Assembly: GCA_030765045.1 (NCBI GenBank)
Contig: CM060961.1
Span: 140,692,538 to 140,756,537, forward strand
Direction of reading: 5' to 3'
DNA length: 64,000 nucleotides
Source: Tenodera sinensis
Lineage: Eukaryota > Arthropoda > Insecta > Mantodea > Mantidae
Part shown: positions 1 to 10,704 of the stretch, piece by piece
Numbering within the stretch: position 1 is the first letter of the stretch
How the letters are laid out: every line of letters starts with the position of its first letter
Position numbers and translations under genes: made by a program
The notes under the pieces: model-generated
Seen by the model: the letters and a program-made list of their open reading frames with translations, nothing else
What the model was told of the DNA's origin: nothing
Databases searched by the model: none

Positions 1-920
1 AAGTAGATAACTCTTCGTGCGTTAAAAGAGTTGCAGAAATCACAGGGGTAAATCCAGTCAGTGGAGTGCGTGAACTTTTTTCTGCTTGTAAGAGAGCGAG
101 CGGTAGAGGAAATTCCGAGGCTTCAACTGGAGTGTGCAGCGCGTGATAATAGAGAGGAACGGTCTTAGAATATTTTCCACTTCACTTACAAGACTTTATT
201 TACCAGGGAATAAACGCATTCCTCTGTATTCTCATATTGTTTAACATTACGTATTACAGATTATCTAACTCATCAACAGATCAGAAATACAAACAAGTTC
301 ATATCGCTTTTGTCATGGGCTATCTGCTAAAGAGCTCCTGCATATATTTTATATATTTATGGAATAATCCCCCTTTTTGTGGTACTTAACTTATTACATA
401 ATTTTAAATATATTTCACATATAAATAAAGAATTACTGTAGTACTAGGCCTAGTGGTACAAGGTGGAACGGAAAATTGTCTTCGGAGATACATGGAGGAA
501 AAAGGTTGAATACCACTGGTACAGAGGATGCAACGCAGGGGGCACTAAGTGGACTGCAACTTACATGGGTATAATAGAACTACCACCCCTATAATGAAGG
601 GATGAACTGAAGGAACCACAGGTAGACAAAATAGAGAGACGCTCGGAAGTCCTTACTATTTCGAGGCTCTTACTGCTAGAGCTGCCTAAAGAGGGCGATT
701 TTGGTGTTCACTGGGAGTACTCTTTCTTTTGAGCAAGCATCCGCGAGCATCTGTCCAGCATCGCCATTCACCTGAATGAAATGAGATTAATAGTGGTATA
801 TAAGAAACCACTCCTACATTCGCCTACCGACCAGGGAACATAACAGAATCCCAAGATGAGAGTGAACGCTGGACTAGATTCGAATCCGGGATCGTTTTAC
901 ATATTACTACCAAGTATCTC
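1..920. other. Unassigned AT-rich DNA
   Basis: I see no supported gene or repeat boundary. Short open frames in both directions have no recognisable motif. It runs up to the tRNA-like head of a SINE. Confidence 0.5.
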
Positions 921-1060
921 ACCGAGCAGGATGGCTCAGGCGGTAATGTCTGTGACCCACATTCGGGGGATCGCGGGTTCGATCCCCGTGGCCGCGCACT
1001 CTGACATTGGTTTTTCCGTTGTTTCCCCATGTAGTTTCTCCAGCAAAATGTAGGGGTGCT
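921..1060 (+). mobile_element. tRNA-derived SINE (family C), head region
   Basis: A pol III type 2 internal promoter is visible: A box TGGCTCAGGCGG at 932-943 and B box GGTTCGATCCC at 976-986, about 33 bases apart as in tRNAs. The part after the B box (TTTTTCCGTTGTTTCCCCATG) resembles the minus-strand copy near 46078, so this is a dispersed SINE and not a working tRNA gene. The 3' end is not clear; unrelated-looking sequence runs on to the microsatellite at 1558. Confidence 0.65.
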
Positions 1061-1557
1061 TTCATCTTCTCCGCAGCTTCCTTTCCCTTCCTCTCTCATT
1101 TCCTTTCATTCCTCTCATCTTTCCAGGTGTATCTTTCCAGGTGTGGTTCGTAGAGCGGTTGGTTCCGGCTTTGGTGGGCAGATGACACAGTTGAATGCTC
1201 ATTGGAAAAACATACTTCCCTGGTTGTCTAGGAAGTTGCCGCTGGGGTCGCAAGGGTCGTTTCGTCGCCCTCTTCCTGAGCGGCGGAAATGCTTCGGGCG
1301 CCAGGTGTCAATATCTGGAACTGTTAGGGACTGCTATGCGTCTCTGGGGGCTAAGTCAGGCTCCGTTCTCAACCGTCCTTCCGGTTTTACTTCTCCTCAT
1401 CCTTTCTCCCTAAGGGGGGGGGGGGGGTGGTGGTAGCACGCAATAGATCCATATCGGGGTCGCAGTGGGCGATGTGTCCCCCTTCATTCTGCGCGCGCAC
1501 ACACACAAACACACACACATACCGTGTATCTCGCTTGGTGTAGAAGTAGTAATAATA

Positions 1558-1798
<241 letters not shown>

Positions 1799-1800
1799 AG

Positions 1801-2145
1801 AATGAATGAAATTGACAAGTAAAAGCAATAACGAACTAAGACTAACAAATAAAATTTAATGGCGGTTGGCAGAAGACGCTAATCAAAACAACCCATCAGA
1901 GACTTGCCATGCGTTGCGATGTTCTGTAGTTAAATACACTGAAATCAAGCTGTAAAAGTGAATGTATAAATAATAATTTGTGTCCAAAAAGTTTATTTGT
2001 GCAACAGGGAAGCCATAGTAATGATCAGGTATCAGCAGTCATTAAATTTTGTGTGTGTCATAATAGAAAGTGAAATGTTAACAATAGTCACCCTCTCTTG
2101 CATCAACAGAAACATCCACAGTGCTATATAGAAGTGGCTGGTATG
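1801..2145. other. Unassigned DNA
   Basis: No motif or repeat relationship was recognised between the microsatellite and the next SINE. Confidence 0.4.
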
Positions 2146-2147
2146 CT

Positions 2148-2290
2148 GGGTCCGTAGCTCAGTATGCGATGGGTCCTGCGTTCAATGCTCGGCTGTGGAG
2201 TGAGAATGTTGTTTTAGCCAAGGTTATTCCCTATCCTACCCAGAGTCTGGAAGTATGAACACGTGTGTGACCTATGTGTAAAACGCCCTA
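2148..2290 (+). mobile_element. tRNA-derived SINE (family D), diverged
   Basis: The head carries an A-box-like GTAGCTCAGTATGCG and a decayed B box GCGTTCAATGCTCG. The body (GTTTTAGCCAAGG, then ATTCCCTATCCT and AGAGTCTG) matches the body of the minus-strand SINE at 57655-57783, which has better A and B boxes. This pairing is the main reason to call it a SINE. Confidence 0.55.
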
Positions 2291-2760
2291 AAGGAAGAAA
2301 AAAACAACGTTGTATAGGAAATAACTCAGTGCCAATAGGCAATATGTTCCAAAGGTAAAAGGCCAACGATGTGGCCATTGCAGTTAAATGGAACAATTTA
2401 AAAAATCTGTGTTACATGACGTTCTCTACTCACTCTTGTACAACGTATTCTTACAAATGTTTATTACTAGGACCAGGCATTTAATGACCTATAATTTGGT
2501 AAAAATAAAAAATAAAAAATGTATTTATGACCAAAAAATCACAAAAAATGACCCAAAAAGATGACCTCAAATATGTTAAAGTTACCAAAAAATGAAGAAT
2601 TGCCAATTAAAGTGCTATTTATTTTTATTATTACTACATTAGGCACTCACTTTGTCACTAAGTTACATAAAATATAACAAAATCAAAATATTTAAAAGGA
2701 AAATTATAGATGTACATGTTAGAGTATCTTTTATTGAAGAAATTCCATTTCAATGCACTT

Positions 2761-4083
2761 TTATAACAATTTTGAGTTGCAGTTAACAATCACAAATTGG
2801 CGGAGATTCTCAAAAAAAAAATGACTGTCTATTGTCTGCTAGTACTGACTTACAAATGGGAAAGCTCCTGTCTACTTCAATGGAAACAATTGGAGCATAC
2901 TGAAAGCAAGCAATATATCCTGGATTTAACTCACAGTCAGCAAGAGAAAACTGTTCACCAGACAAAGCACTGCCAATTGAACACAATGTTTTGTACCCCC
3001 TGTTCTTGTCTATACACTTCTTTATTTTCATTGCCACTGCATCACCCACTTTATCATTTGCACGACTCAAATCATTCACTACTTTATCCACTAGTTGTAG
3101 CTGGTCCATTATTGTCACTTGGGATATTTCCAGAGAAGCTATTGCATCAGGAAGGAATCAAAAATTGGTTTTTATGTAAGAAATTTTATCCACAATTTCT
3201 TTATCAGCCAGCAGTTCTTGCGCCCTTTTGACTGACACAGACTCAGCATTATCAAAAGAATCAACTTTCTTCACAACGTCAAAATTCTTGCAATAATAAC
3301 TATAAGCCTCGAGCCATGTTCCCCATCTAGTCAAAACAGGTGAAAAGGGCAGTTGAATTTCTGGAGCTTCTGCTCAGAGGGGGCTTTCAAGAATGCTTTC
3401 TTGACGCAGCCAATTAATTTATCCACTTCAGGAAAATTTGCACGTACTTCTTCCGCGACCCAGTGCTATGCGTGCGCTAAATATGTCACATGCACCATTT
3501 TGGGGTGGAGTGCACTTAAAGAAGCAGCAGCTTTCATCAAGTAGGGTGCTGCATCTATTATAAAAAGCAATACATTGGAATTTTGAATTCCATTAGGCCA
3601 AAGTATTCTCAAAGCATGGTCAAATATTAAGCCCATGGTTGAATAGTTCACTTTGTCCAGCTGCTCACAATGTAATAGAAATTGTTCTCCGGGACTGTAT
3701 GCTTCTAGAACTCCAACAATAACATTCGCTACATAACGGCCTACAGAGTCCGTTGTCTCGTCGATGGATACGAATATATTCTTTTCTCTGATCCTTTTTC
3801 TTATTTGTTGCAAAGTTTTGTTGTAGCACCGATCCACGTAGGTTCTTTTCAATGTTCTGGGATTTGGAATTAATTTTCCTGTCTCCTCTTCTAAGAAAGC
3901 GCGCAGCTTAGGATGATTCAGCTTGTAAACTGGAATATCGGCAGATAAAAATGCTTCACATAATTTCTCGCAAAATGGTGAAAATGTTGAAGAGTTTCGC
4001 TCAGAAGCATCTGCTGTAAGCTTACACTGGATTTATTTTCAAGTCGTTGCAGGCCACGTTTATGCTTTTCCCGTGACATATGC
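2761..4083 (-). pseudogene. hAT transposase, catalytic and C-terminal part (broken)
   Basis: Minus-strand reading gives the DUF659-like core (IDETTDSVGRYVANVIVGVL), a downstream VLTRWGTWLEAYSYY segment and a C-terminal dimerisation motif (YAPIVSIEVDRSFPICKSVL). These match the hAT family, cut-and-paste transposases acting in the nucleus. Lesions seen: a frameshift near 4020, TAG at 3468-3466, a frameshift near 3345, TGA at 3160-3158, and a slip in a run of ten A (2812-2821 on the plus strand). Each break is bridged by similarity in another frame, so this is a decayed single-exon gene. The 5' part lies at 6822-6954, beyond the inserted retrotransposon. Confidence 0.85.
4079..4083. repeat. Target-site duplication TATGC, left copy
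   Basis: TATGC lies immediately before the TG that opens the left LTR. It is repeated at 6817-6821 straight after the right LTR. A 5-bp duplication is usual for BEL/Pao integrases. Confidence 0.9.
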
Positions 4084-4248
4084 TGTCGTAGTATAAATAA
4101 CGTACACAAACAGCTAGGTCTCCATACTTAAACTCTTTATTTTTACAAAAACAAAGCAAGAACAAAAACGCATCCGGTGGCGTCAACAACAACTATTTGG
4201 TTATAATCACTGACGGTAGATGTCCTCAGCTACTCTGTGTCCTCAACA
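4084..4248 (-). repeat. BEL/Pao LTR (3' LTR), 165 bp
   Basis: It opens TGTCGTAG and closes CTCAACA on the plus strand, giving TG...CA ends. It matches 6650-6816 except for C/T at one site and a CT indel in the CTCTCTTT stretch. The pol frame ends inside it. At 165 bp it is short for an LTR. Confidence 0.95.
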
Positions 4249-5714
4249 TTCTCCCCACCCTGGTCGATTTCCAGTGGAATCACCAGTTGTACCGGTCGAC
4301 TGATCCTCGTACCATCGGGTAGACGCAGGATGGCTGTCCTCACTCGGCCATCTCTCCCTTGTAGTACTTCGTCGACTCGGGCTCTCTTCCACATGTGTCT
4401 GGGCAGGACGTCTTCTTGCAGGAGGGCGACGTCTCCAACTCGCAGTTTCGGATGTTTGCCGGCTGGACACTTAACCTCGTGGTAACTCCGCAGTTGCAGG
4501 AGGTATTCCTTTTTCCACCTTCGCCAGAAGTCTTCGGAGATTTTCATCTTCTTTCGGAATTCCTTCGTAAGATCTTTTCTTCCGTCAGGCTCAGGTCCGT
4601 TCGGAATGGTCGTGAGTTTCTCTCCGTTGAGGAAATGGGAAGGTGTAAGAGCTTCAAGGTTGCTCCCGTCTTGTACAATGGGACGTGAATTTAGGGTGGC
4701 TTCGATGCTGATCAGAACAGTGTTGAGTCCCTCTTCATCGACCTGTGATCGACCAAGTACCTTTCTGAGACAGCGTTTGGTGGAACCGATCATCCTTTCC
4801 CACCATCCTCCCCACCAAGCCGCCCGTGGAGCTATGAACTTCCAGGTCACGTTGTGATGCGCTAGATATTCATGCGTCTTCGGATCGGTGAGAACTTTTG
4901 ACAGTTGAAGCTCTCTATTTGCTGCTTGAAAAGTTTGAGCGTTGTCAGAGTATATGATTCGTGGTACTCCTCGGCGTCCCACAAATCGCTGGAATGGCAT
5001 TAAAAATTTGTCAGTAGATAGGTCCGTAGCCAGTTCTAAGTGTATAGCTCGTACCGTTGCACATGTAAACAGAACGATGTAAGCTTTCTTCATCTCGTTC
5101 CCCGATTTGATATAGAGTGGGCCGGCAAAGTCTATGCCAGTCACGGCAAATGGTCGAGTAGAACGAACACGATCCAATGGCAATGGGGCTTCGATCTCTT
5201 CACACCTCTTCTTGTGGGATATTTTGCATGGTAGACATTCATGCAAGACCTTTTTGATCACCTGTCGAGCTCGCAAAATCCAAAATTCCGAGCGAAGCTC
5301 TTCTAGTATTACACGAACACCCATGTGATGAAGCCTGATGTGAGTCTGTCTGATAAGAAGGTATGTGAATGCATGTGATCCGTCTAAAAGCACTCGATGT
5401 CTTTCATCATTTGTCAGATCTGCGAATTGTAGACGTCCCCCAAGGCGAATAATATCATCACGCAGGAAGGGATTAAATCGAAAAATCTTGGAAGATTTCG
5501 GCAGTGGTTTACTTTTCTTCAAGGATGCTAGTTCAGTACCGAAGCATTCCCGTTGCACCTGACGTATCCAATACATCCTTGCTGTCTCTATTTCTTCTGC
5601 AGATAAATAGTTGACACATCCCTTTCTTTTCTCTTTTATGCATCTTACAAAGCGAAGAATCCACGCGGTGACATGTAATATTTTCCAGTATGAACTGTAG
5701 CGTAACAGCCCCGG
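4230..5714 (-). pseudogene. BEL/Pao Pol, integrase region (Pol 5' part deleted)
   Basis: An open frame of 448 codons from the ATG at 5576 extends upstream without a stop to about 5714, where Pol-like residues (SSYWKILHVTAWILRF) begin. Domains from that ATG: H2C2 zinc-binding motif (H79, H84, C114, C117), DDE integrase core with D149 (GIDFAGP), D211 (YSDNAQ) and E260 (GGWWERM), and a DUF5641-type C-terminus (FWRRWKKEYL) at about 330-430. It would insert cDNA into chromosomes. The integrase triad and zinc ligands are intact, but upstream protease, RT and RNase H are absent and the Gag frame joins out of phase, so it is not expressed as a normal polyprotein. It ends in the LTR. Confidence 0.9.
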
Positions 5715-6184
5715 ATGGTAGGGTTCTTGTCAACTGAGGACTGGAACTGTTCCCAGAACCTGCACCAAGTTTCTATATCACCGGAAAAGGGTTCGAGCCG
5801 TATTGTGGATAGTTTAACCCCTTGTATGACCGTGGGTATACCGTCAGAATAGTTATTAGTAGTAGAAAGCACACCAGGCTTGTCTTTCTTCTTTGTAAGG
5901 AGGGTTTTGGCGTGCTGAAGTGCGCGCTTCGATCTGTCTAAATATTCTTCGCCAGTCTGTGCGTCTGCTTCGTATTCTTCGTCTGTTAACATGTCATGAA
6001 TATAGACATCTAAGGTGAGTAACATGTTTAAAGTATCCTGAAGACGATCGCTGATGTGTTCGATCTCAGCTGGATCTGTAGAGTCATTACTGTCATTTAA
6101 AGATGTTGCAAACCATGTACAATTATTGCGCTGAGTGGTACGTTTTCGTTTAAGTTTCTTAAGTTCTTGTTCTTTGTCCGTCAT
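5645..6184 (-). pseudogene. BEL/Pao Gag N-terminus with start of DUF1759
   Basis: The frame starts MTDKEQELKKLKRK, has a helical charged N-terminus, and reaches the DUF1759 signature LEPFSGDIETWCRFWEQF at about residues 129-146. After NPTI (near 5713) family resemblance stops and the following 20 or so residues are out-of-frame Pol sequence. The capsid-like remainder and zinc knuckle are therefore lost. DUF1759 is the Gag region characteristic of BEL/Pao elements. Confidence 0.85.
5705..5716. other. Deletion junction between Gag and Pol
   Basis: On the minus strand the Gag frame is recognisable up to about 5713 and the Pol frame from about 5710 onward, with the two frames out of phase. Everything between DUF1759 and the pre-integrase part of Pol is missing. 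Confidence 0.7.
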
Positions 6185-6633
6185 TAAGTGAATAAGAATA
6201 GGTCTGTTAGCTAAGTGGATTTGTCTTGATTTATGGCTGGAGAGATGGGGCGAACTTGAAAGAACAGCTGTGCTCTGTGCTATTCCAAGAGGTTTAGTAA
6301 CCAGATGGCGTTGGCAATGGCAAAAAAAAATGGCTACTCGAAACTGATGAGGTTATCAAGCATACATAATACACAATTCTACCAAATCAATGAAAGTAAT
6401 GTAGCAAGTGTTATTGCAAACATGCTGCTGCGTTATGCAAATCAACCCGTATACAATGGAATGTTGTACTTATCCGTTGTGTTGAAATGGTGTCGTCGTG
6501 TGGCGTTGTGAGGTTCCGTGTCTTATTTCAAGTAATCTGCACTTCACTGCCACTTTAACTTATTATTTTCTGCTTGAGATCTTCAAGATGTTTCGTTTCG
6601 TGATGTAGTGATCCGTGATTCGAACAGTAATTA
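6185..6633 (-). other. BEL/Pao 5' leader
   Basis: Sequence between the 5' LTR and the Gag start on the minus strand. A 68-codon plus-strand frame lies here but looks incidental. Confidence 0.6.
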
Positions 6634-6646
6634 GGTTTCGGCACCA
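6634..6646 (-). promoter_or_regulatory. Probable tRNA primer-binding site
   Basis: On the minus strand, TGGTGCCGAAACC starts three bases inside the 5' LTR. It begins TGG, complementary to the CCA end of a tRNA. I cannot name the tRNA with confidence. Confidence 0.6.
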
Positions 6647-6649
6647 GTA

Positions 6650-6816
6650 TGTCGTAGTATAAATAACGTACACAAACAGCTAGGTCTCCATACTTAAACT
6701 CTCTTTATTTTTACAAAAACAAAGCAAGAACAAAAACGCATCTGGTGGCGTCAACAACAACTATTTGGTTATAATCACTGACGGTAGATGTCCTCAGCTA
6801 CTCTGTGTCCTCAACA
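6650..6816 (-). repeat. BEL/Pao LTR (5' LTR), 167 bp
   Basis: Near-identical partner of 4084-4248. The right TSD copy TATGC is at 6817-6821. Confidence 0.95.
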
Positions 6817-6821
6817 TATGC

Positions 6822-6954
6822 TCTCCTACCGTAAACGCTTTTTCAGCAGTCACTCTCACATCACAGATCTTGCAGAATAATACATGACCGTCTGTTGAAC
6901 AAATATTTTCTCCATATTTTGAAACAAATGCCATCAATTTAACACTATTAGGCA
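6822..6954 (-). pseudogene. hAT transposase 5' part with first half of BED finger
   Basis: On the minus strand an ATG at 6954-6952 opens a frame with a Cys-x2-Cys pair (FCKIC) and an approach to a His pair. The matching HMSREKHKRGLQ, which supplies the His ligands, lies at about 4046-4083 on the other side of the LTR element. The retrotransposon therefore cut the BED zinc finger between its Cys and His halves. In-frame continuity across the TSD supports one original exon. Confidence 0.85.
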
Positions 6955-7409
6955 TTTTGCTCTTATGGTGCTCGTACAGGTACTAGGAACAACTGATCAT
7001 CTCGCTTAACAGTACAACAATGGCGGTTCATCTGGATATAGGAATTTCCTTGGAAGTGTGGACAAGTCCATTAACCATATTCCATGAAAAATAGGGGTAG
7101 GAGGTAGCTTAAGCTCTAAGAAATTGTTTCATAATGCACATTCCTTGAAAAAAGGGGTAGGAGTTAGCATAGCATTTACTTAAATCCAAGAAATTGTATT
7201 GACAGGGAAAAATACAACCTTCCGGGAAAGTGTTAAAAATGCTCAAAATGACCTAAAAATTGCCAAAAATGACTTATCCGTAAAAAAAGTACGAAAATGC
7301 ACAAAAATGCCCAAACAAATTGCTTTTATTTAACTCGTTAGTCAGTGCCATGCCTTTCCGTATATGTAAGCTTCAACCTTCATAAGGAAAAGATGCAAAA
7401 TCATTAATT

Positions 7410-8170
7410 GCCTTGCCCTACTTATTACTCTATCCCATGTTAATCTGGATAAACATTTCGAGATATCACCTTATTGATAATTTTCTTGTAGCTGCAAGAG
7501 GAATATAGGAATACAGCAAGGTTTTAAGTGGTATCCAAATGTTTTAAATCCAGTCGCTATGCGATGCCTTTGAAATTCCATTCTCTTTGCATGGGTATGA
7601 AATAATAAGGCGAATAACAAACTCCCATTTTAGAAAAGTTTTTTATTGCAAAACACACAAATTGGAAGGAATATCTCCGAAATGGTTCACTCCACAAAGA
7701 AAAGCATAAGATACAAGTCGTATATTTAACGAGATCCACTATTTTGTGTAGTCAGATTTTGTCTATCTCTTACCTGTTATGCAAAAGACATCAAGACTAA
7801 ACAGGACTATGTAGGACATAACCAGAAAATTCAAAATATACATTTCATTTGGTATTAAAATATCCCAAGCGTATGGCATTTTAATGAAAATTGGTAGACC
7901 CATTTTTGACAAAATCAACATTTTCGAAAAATCTGCCAGGTTAAAGGTAATATAGGATGGAGAAATTTTCTTCAAAATATTCGTGTCGGATCCTTTAATT
8001 ACATAAAACTTAAATACCAACTTTGGTTGTTAACCAACTTTCCATTTACGAAAACTGACACACACAGACAGACAGACAGACACACACATACACACACACA
8101 CACAGCTAGACACACACAGACACACAGACATACATCCAGACACACACAGGCAGAAACACAGACCCACACA

Positions 8171-8227
<57 letters not shown>

Positions 8228-8262
8228 CAACAGATACACAGACACACACAGACATTTACAGT

Positions 8263-8307
<45 letters not shown>

Positions 8308-8545
8308 CTTTTCTTGGGTACAGGAGGCCTCAAAATATATATATATTTCCTGTGAAATCTCAAAACTCTATTTTTAGACGAAGACAATTCCGCGCTATAC
8401 GTAGCAGAGAAAGTATGAAATGCCAATTTGGAATTCAGGGGTCCTCAAACCAAATATTTCCGGTACAATTTGGACATAGAAATTTTGTAATAGAATAGAA
8501 TAACTTTTCCTACTTCCTATACGTAGTGGATAAAGTGAAAATGTG
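7410..8545 (+). repeat. Family M repeat, copy 1, with AC array
   Basis: Contains the family landmarks in order: GAATATCTCCGAAATGG near 7668, GCAAAAG near 7780, CCAGAAAATTCA near 7818, ATTTTCG near 7920, TTCGTGTCGGATCC near 7979, ACCAACTTTGGTTGTTAACC near 8015, then an AC array and the 3' end near 8545. The left end is diverged. Confidence 0.75.
8053..8301. repeat. AC-rich microsatellite inside family M copy 1
   Basis: Impure AC/AGAC repeat, with pure AC runs at 8176-8224 and 8269-8301. It sits where other family M copies read GTCCACAGACACAC. Confidence 0.95.
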
Positions 8546-8549
8546 GCAT

Positions 8550-9395
8550 GTTATTAATGTAAACATTTGTTGTATATTTTATTCGACTAAATATGCTTCA
8601 CCACATCGTCTTTCCGCATGGAGCGTGGGTCGTGACGCTAAAAAAAATGCTCCTAATAAAACATGCGATGGACAAAAACACAAGGATCCCGGTACTAAAA
8701 TTTAATTCAAAAGCCCGAGACTTGCATGGAAAGTAAATACATTATCTACATTTCTCAGCGTAACCACAGAGTCAGTGTGACAGCCTGACGTTATGTTGCC
8801 ATTGGGGTAAAGGCGGAATAAAATTGACGTCACGAATAGTGGCCCATGGCTGTGCTCATAAACCGCAGCTATCCTCTGTCAAAGCAGAGAACTTTTGCGT
8901 GGGCATGCACCATGTCTCTCTGCAATGATTTTTAAAAATTAAAGATGAGCACCACTGGAAATTAAATTCGCTGCATCAGTGAACATACCAAAGCCTTCAA
9001 CACTCTCATAGGATTAGGATTACAGTCGTGGTAATGACCTACTAAATGATAGGATTACAGGTAGTATTAGTAGGGAAAGAAACATAAATCAAACCACAAC
9101 GAATTACGAAATTTAATGAGAAATTCAAACATAACGATCACCAAAATCTGTGAGCATGAGTCTGCTTAATGTAATCATAATAAGAATTGATCCTTTCGAT
9201 TCTAAATAACATTGCTCGTGACCACTATCAATTTCATTGATCTGAACTGTAGTGTACTTAAACGAGCTTCAAAATGTTTTTGAAGAACATTAATGTTATA
9301 AAGGTTAAGCGGCCCTTTATATTACACCTTTTGTCACTTCCGAGAAGGTTCAAAGTTCAGTGCTTCCGGTTTCTAGAGGAATCTAGTGAAACATG
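8550..9395. other. Unassigned DNA
   Basis: AT-rich sequence between two family M copies. No gene or repeat was recognised. Confidence 0.4.
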
Positions 9396-9402
9396 ATCAA
9401 AA

Positions 9403-10245
9403 AATCCGATGTGTCGCACTCACATGACTTTCTCTACTCTTGTACTACCCATTCTTAACAAACTCTTATTCCTATATCTTCTTCCTGTTAGGATAAACAT
9501 TCGTACAAATTATCTTATTGCTTACTTCCTTGTGGGTGGAAAGGGAACATTGGAATACAGTAGGCTTTGTGCGATAGTCAAATCTTTTAAAGCTTAGAGA
9601 TTCTGTTCTCTTTGCACACTTAACATATATAAAAATGAACAACAATGCTCCATTTCACCGAAGTTTTAAGTTTTCCGAAGCTCACACACATAACAAGGAA
9701 TATCTCCGAAATGGTTCACTCTACAAGCAAATTTATTCAGACATAAATTGTCTATTTTAGCAACATCTACATTTTGTGTAGCGTATGATTTGGTCTATCT
9801 CTAACGGTTTACCAGTTATGCAAAAGTCGTCCAGAGTAAATACGACTACAGGGGCTATAGCCAGAAAATTCAGGATACACATTTCATTTGTCATCAAAAT
9901 ATGTCAAACATATGACATTTTAATCAAAATCGTTATAGCCATTTTCAAGAAAATCAAAATTTTTGAAAAATTTTCCATGTAAAGGGTAGTTTAGGGTGTA
10001 AAAATGTTGTTCAAAATCTTCGTGTCGCATCCTTGAAAGTCATTAAACTTAAATACCAACTTTGGTTTTTAACCGACTTTTCATTTTTGAGTTATGCTGT
10101 CCACAGACACACGCGGACCTTTTTCTAAAAATGCTTTTTTTATTCAGGGTGTCTCAAAACATATATTTCCGGTGAAATCTCGGCATCGAATTTTTGGGAG
10201 GAATACAATACTTCCCCTACTTACCAGTAGAGAAAGTAAAAATGT
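9403..10245 (+). mobile_element. Family M repeat, copy 2, near full length
   Basis: Inverted ends: ACTTTCTCTACT at 9427-9438 and its exact reverse complement AGTAGAGAAAGT at 10226-10237. Conserved sequence extends left to about 9403 (CCGATGTGTCGCACTCACATG). About 810 bp between the inverted ends, no coding capacity seen. This copy has only a short ACAC at the microsatellite position, so it gives the best view of the unexpanded form. Confidence 0.85.
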
Positions 10246-10479
10246 AAACATGATGGATATGAGGTAACGCCCGATAGGTATGCAGCACACCTAACGTACA
10301 GGTAATGCGGTTACACTTATTTATGATAGTCTAGGGTAGCCTACGTTAGTTTTGCAACTCTACAAATGAAATTCACAGTAAATGCATGCCAGGTAGATGT
10401 GCAACACTATGTTTTTTTCTTATTCTTTTTTCAAAAAGAACATAATTACAAAAAAAATTGACTTTGTATGACATTGTCT

Positions 10480-10700
10480 ATCCGTTCTTCAAAAAATCAT
10501 TCTTACAAAGCTCATTCTTCAATCTGTTACTTCATGTTAATCGAAATAAACTTTTGTATAAATGTTTGTGTCATTGTATCCTTTTAAGTACACTGGAAAT
10601 ATAAGAATAACGTAGGTTTAAGTAAGTCAAATCTTTTAAGAGATGTTTGGTATGTGAATGCTTCGAAATTCCGTTTTCTTTCCATGACCAGGACATAAAA
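10480..10700 (+). repeat. Family M fragment (5' part)
   Basis: Shares the order CATTCTTAC, TTCATGTTAATCGAAATAAAC, AGTCAAATCTTTTAA, GAAATTCCGTTTTCTTT with other copies, then breaks off at about 10700. Confidence 0.6.
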
Positions 10701-10704
10701 ATAT

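Larger units (their letters stand above)
4084..6816 (-). mobile_element. BEL/Pao LTR retrotransposon, internally deleted
   Basis: Two direct LTRs bound a 2.73-kb element flanked by TSD TATGC. Orientation is minus: the purine-rich GGTGGGGAGAA (reverse complement near 4250-4260) abuts the left LTR, and a primer-binding-site-like stretch lies beside the right one. It codes for a Gag N-terminus and for integrase, but protease, reverse transcriptase and RNase H are missing. Full BEL/Pao elements are usually 5-8 kb. With LTRs differing by only one substitution and one 2-base indel, the insertion is young, so the deletion may predate insertion and the copy may have been mobilised in trans (inference). 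Confidence 0.93.
2475..7315 (-). mobile_element. hAT-type DNA transposon, decayed, split by a BEL/Pao element
   Basis: A minus-strand transposase reads from 6954 down to 2761, interrupted at 4084-6816 by an LTR element. Both flanks hold short AT-rich repeats of the kind AAAATGACC / GCCAAAAATGA, with GGCATTT near 2477 and its reverse complement near 7306, so these are candidate ends. I could not define exact terminal inverted repeats or an 8-bp target duplication. Without the insertion the element would be about 2.1 kb, short for an autonomous hAT but compatible with its single exon of roughly 550 codons. Confidence 0.6.

Noticed and set aside
2475..7315. Exact hAT terminal inverted repeats and 8-bp TSD
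   Set aside because: Only a short GGCATTT match and similar AT-rich words were found; flanking bases do not give a clear duplication.
7999..8377. Cys/Val- and Thr/His-rich frames
   Set aside because: Artefact of the AC microsatellite.
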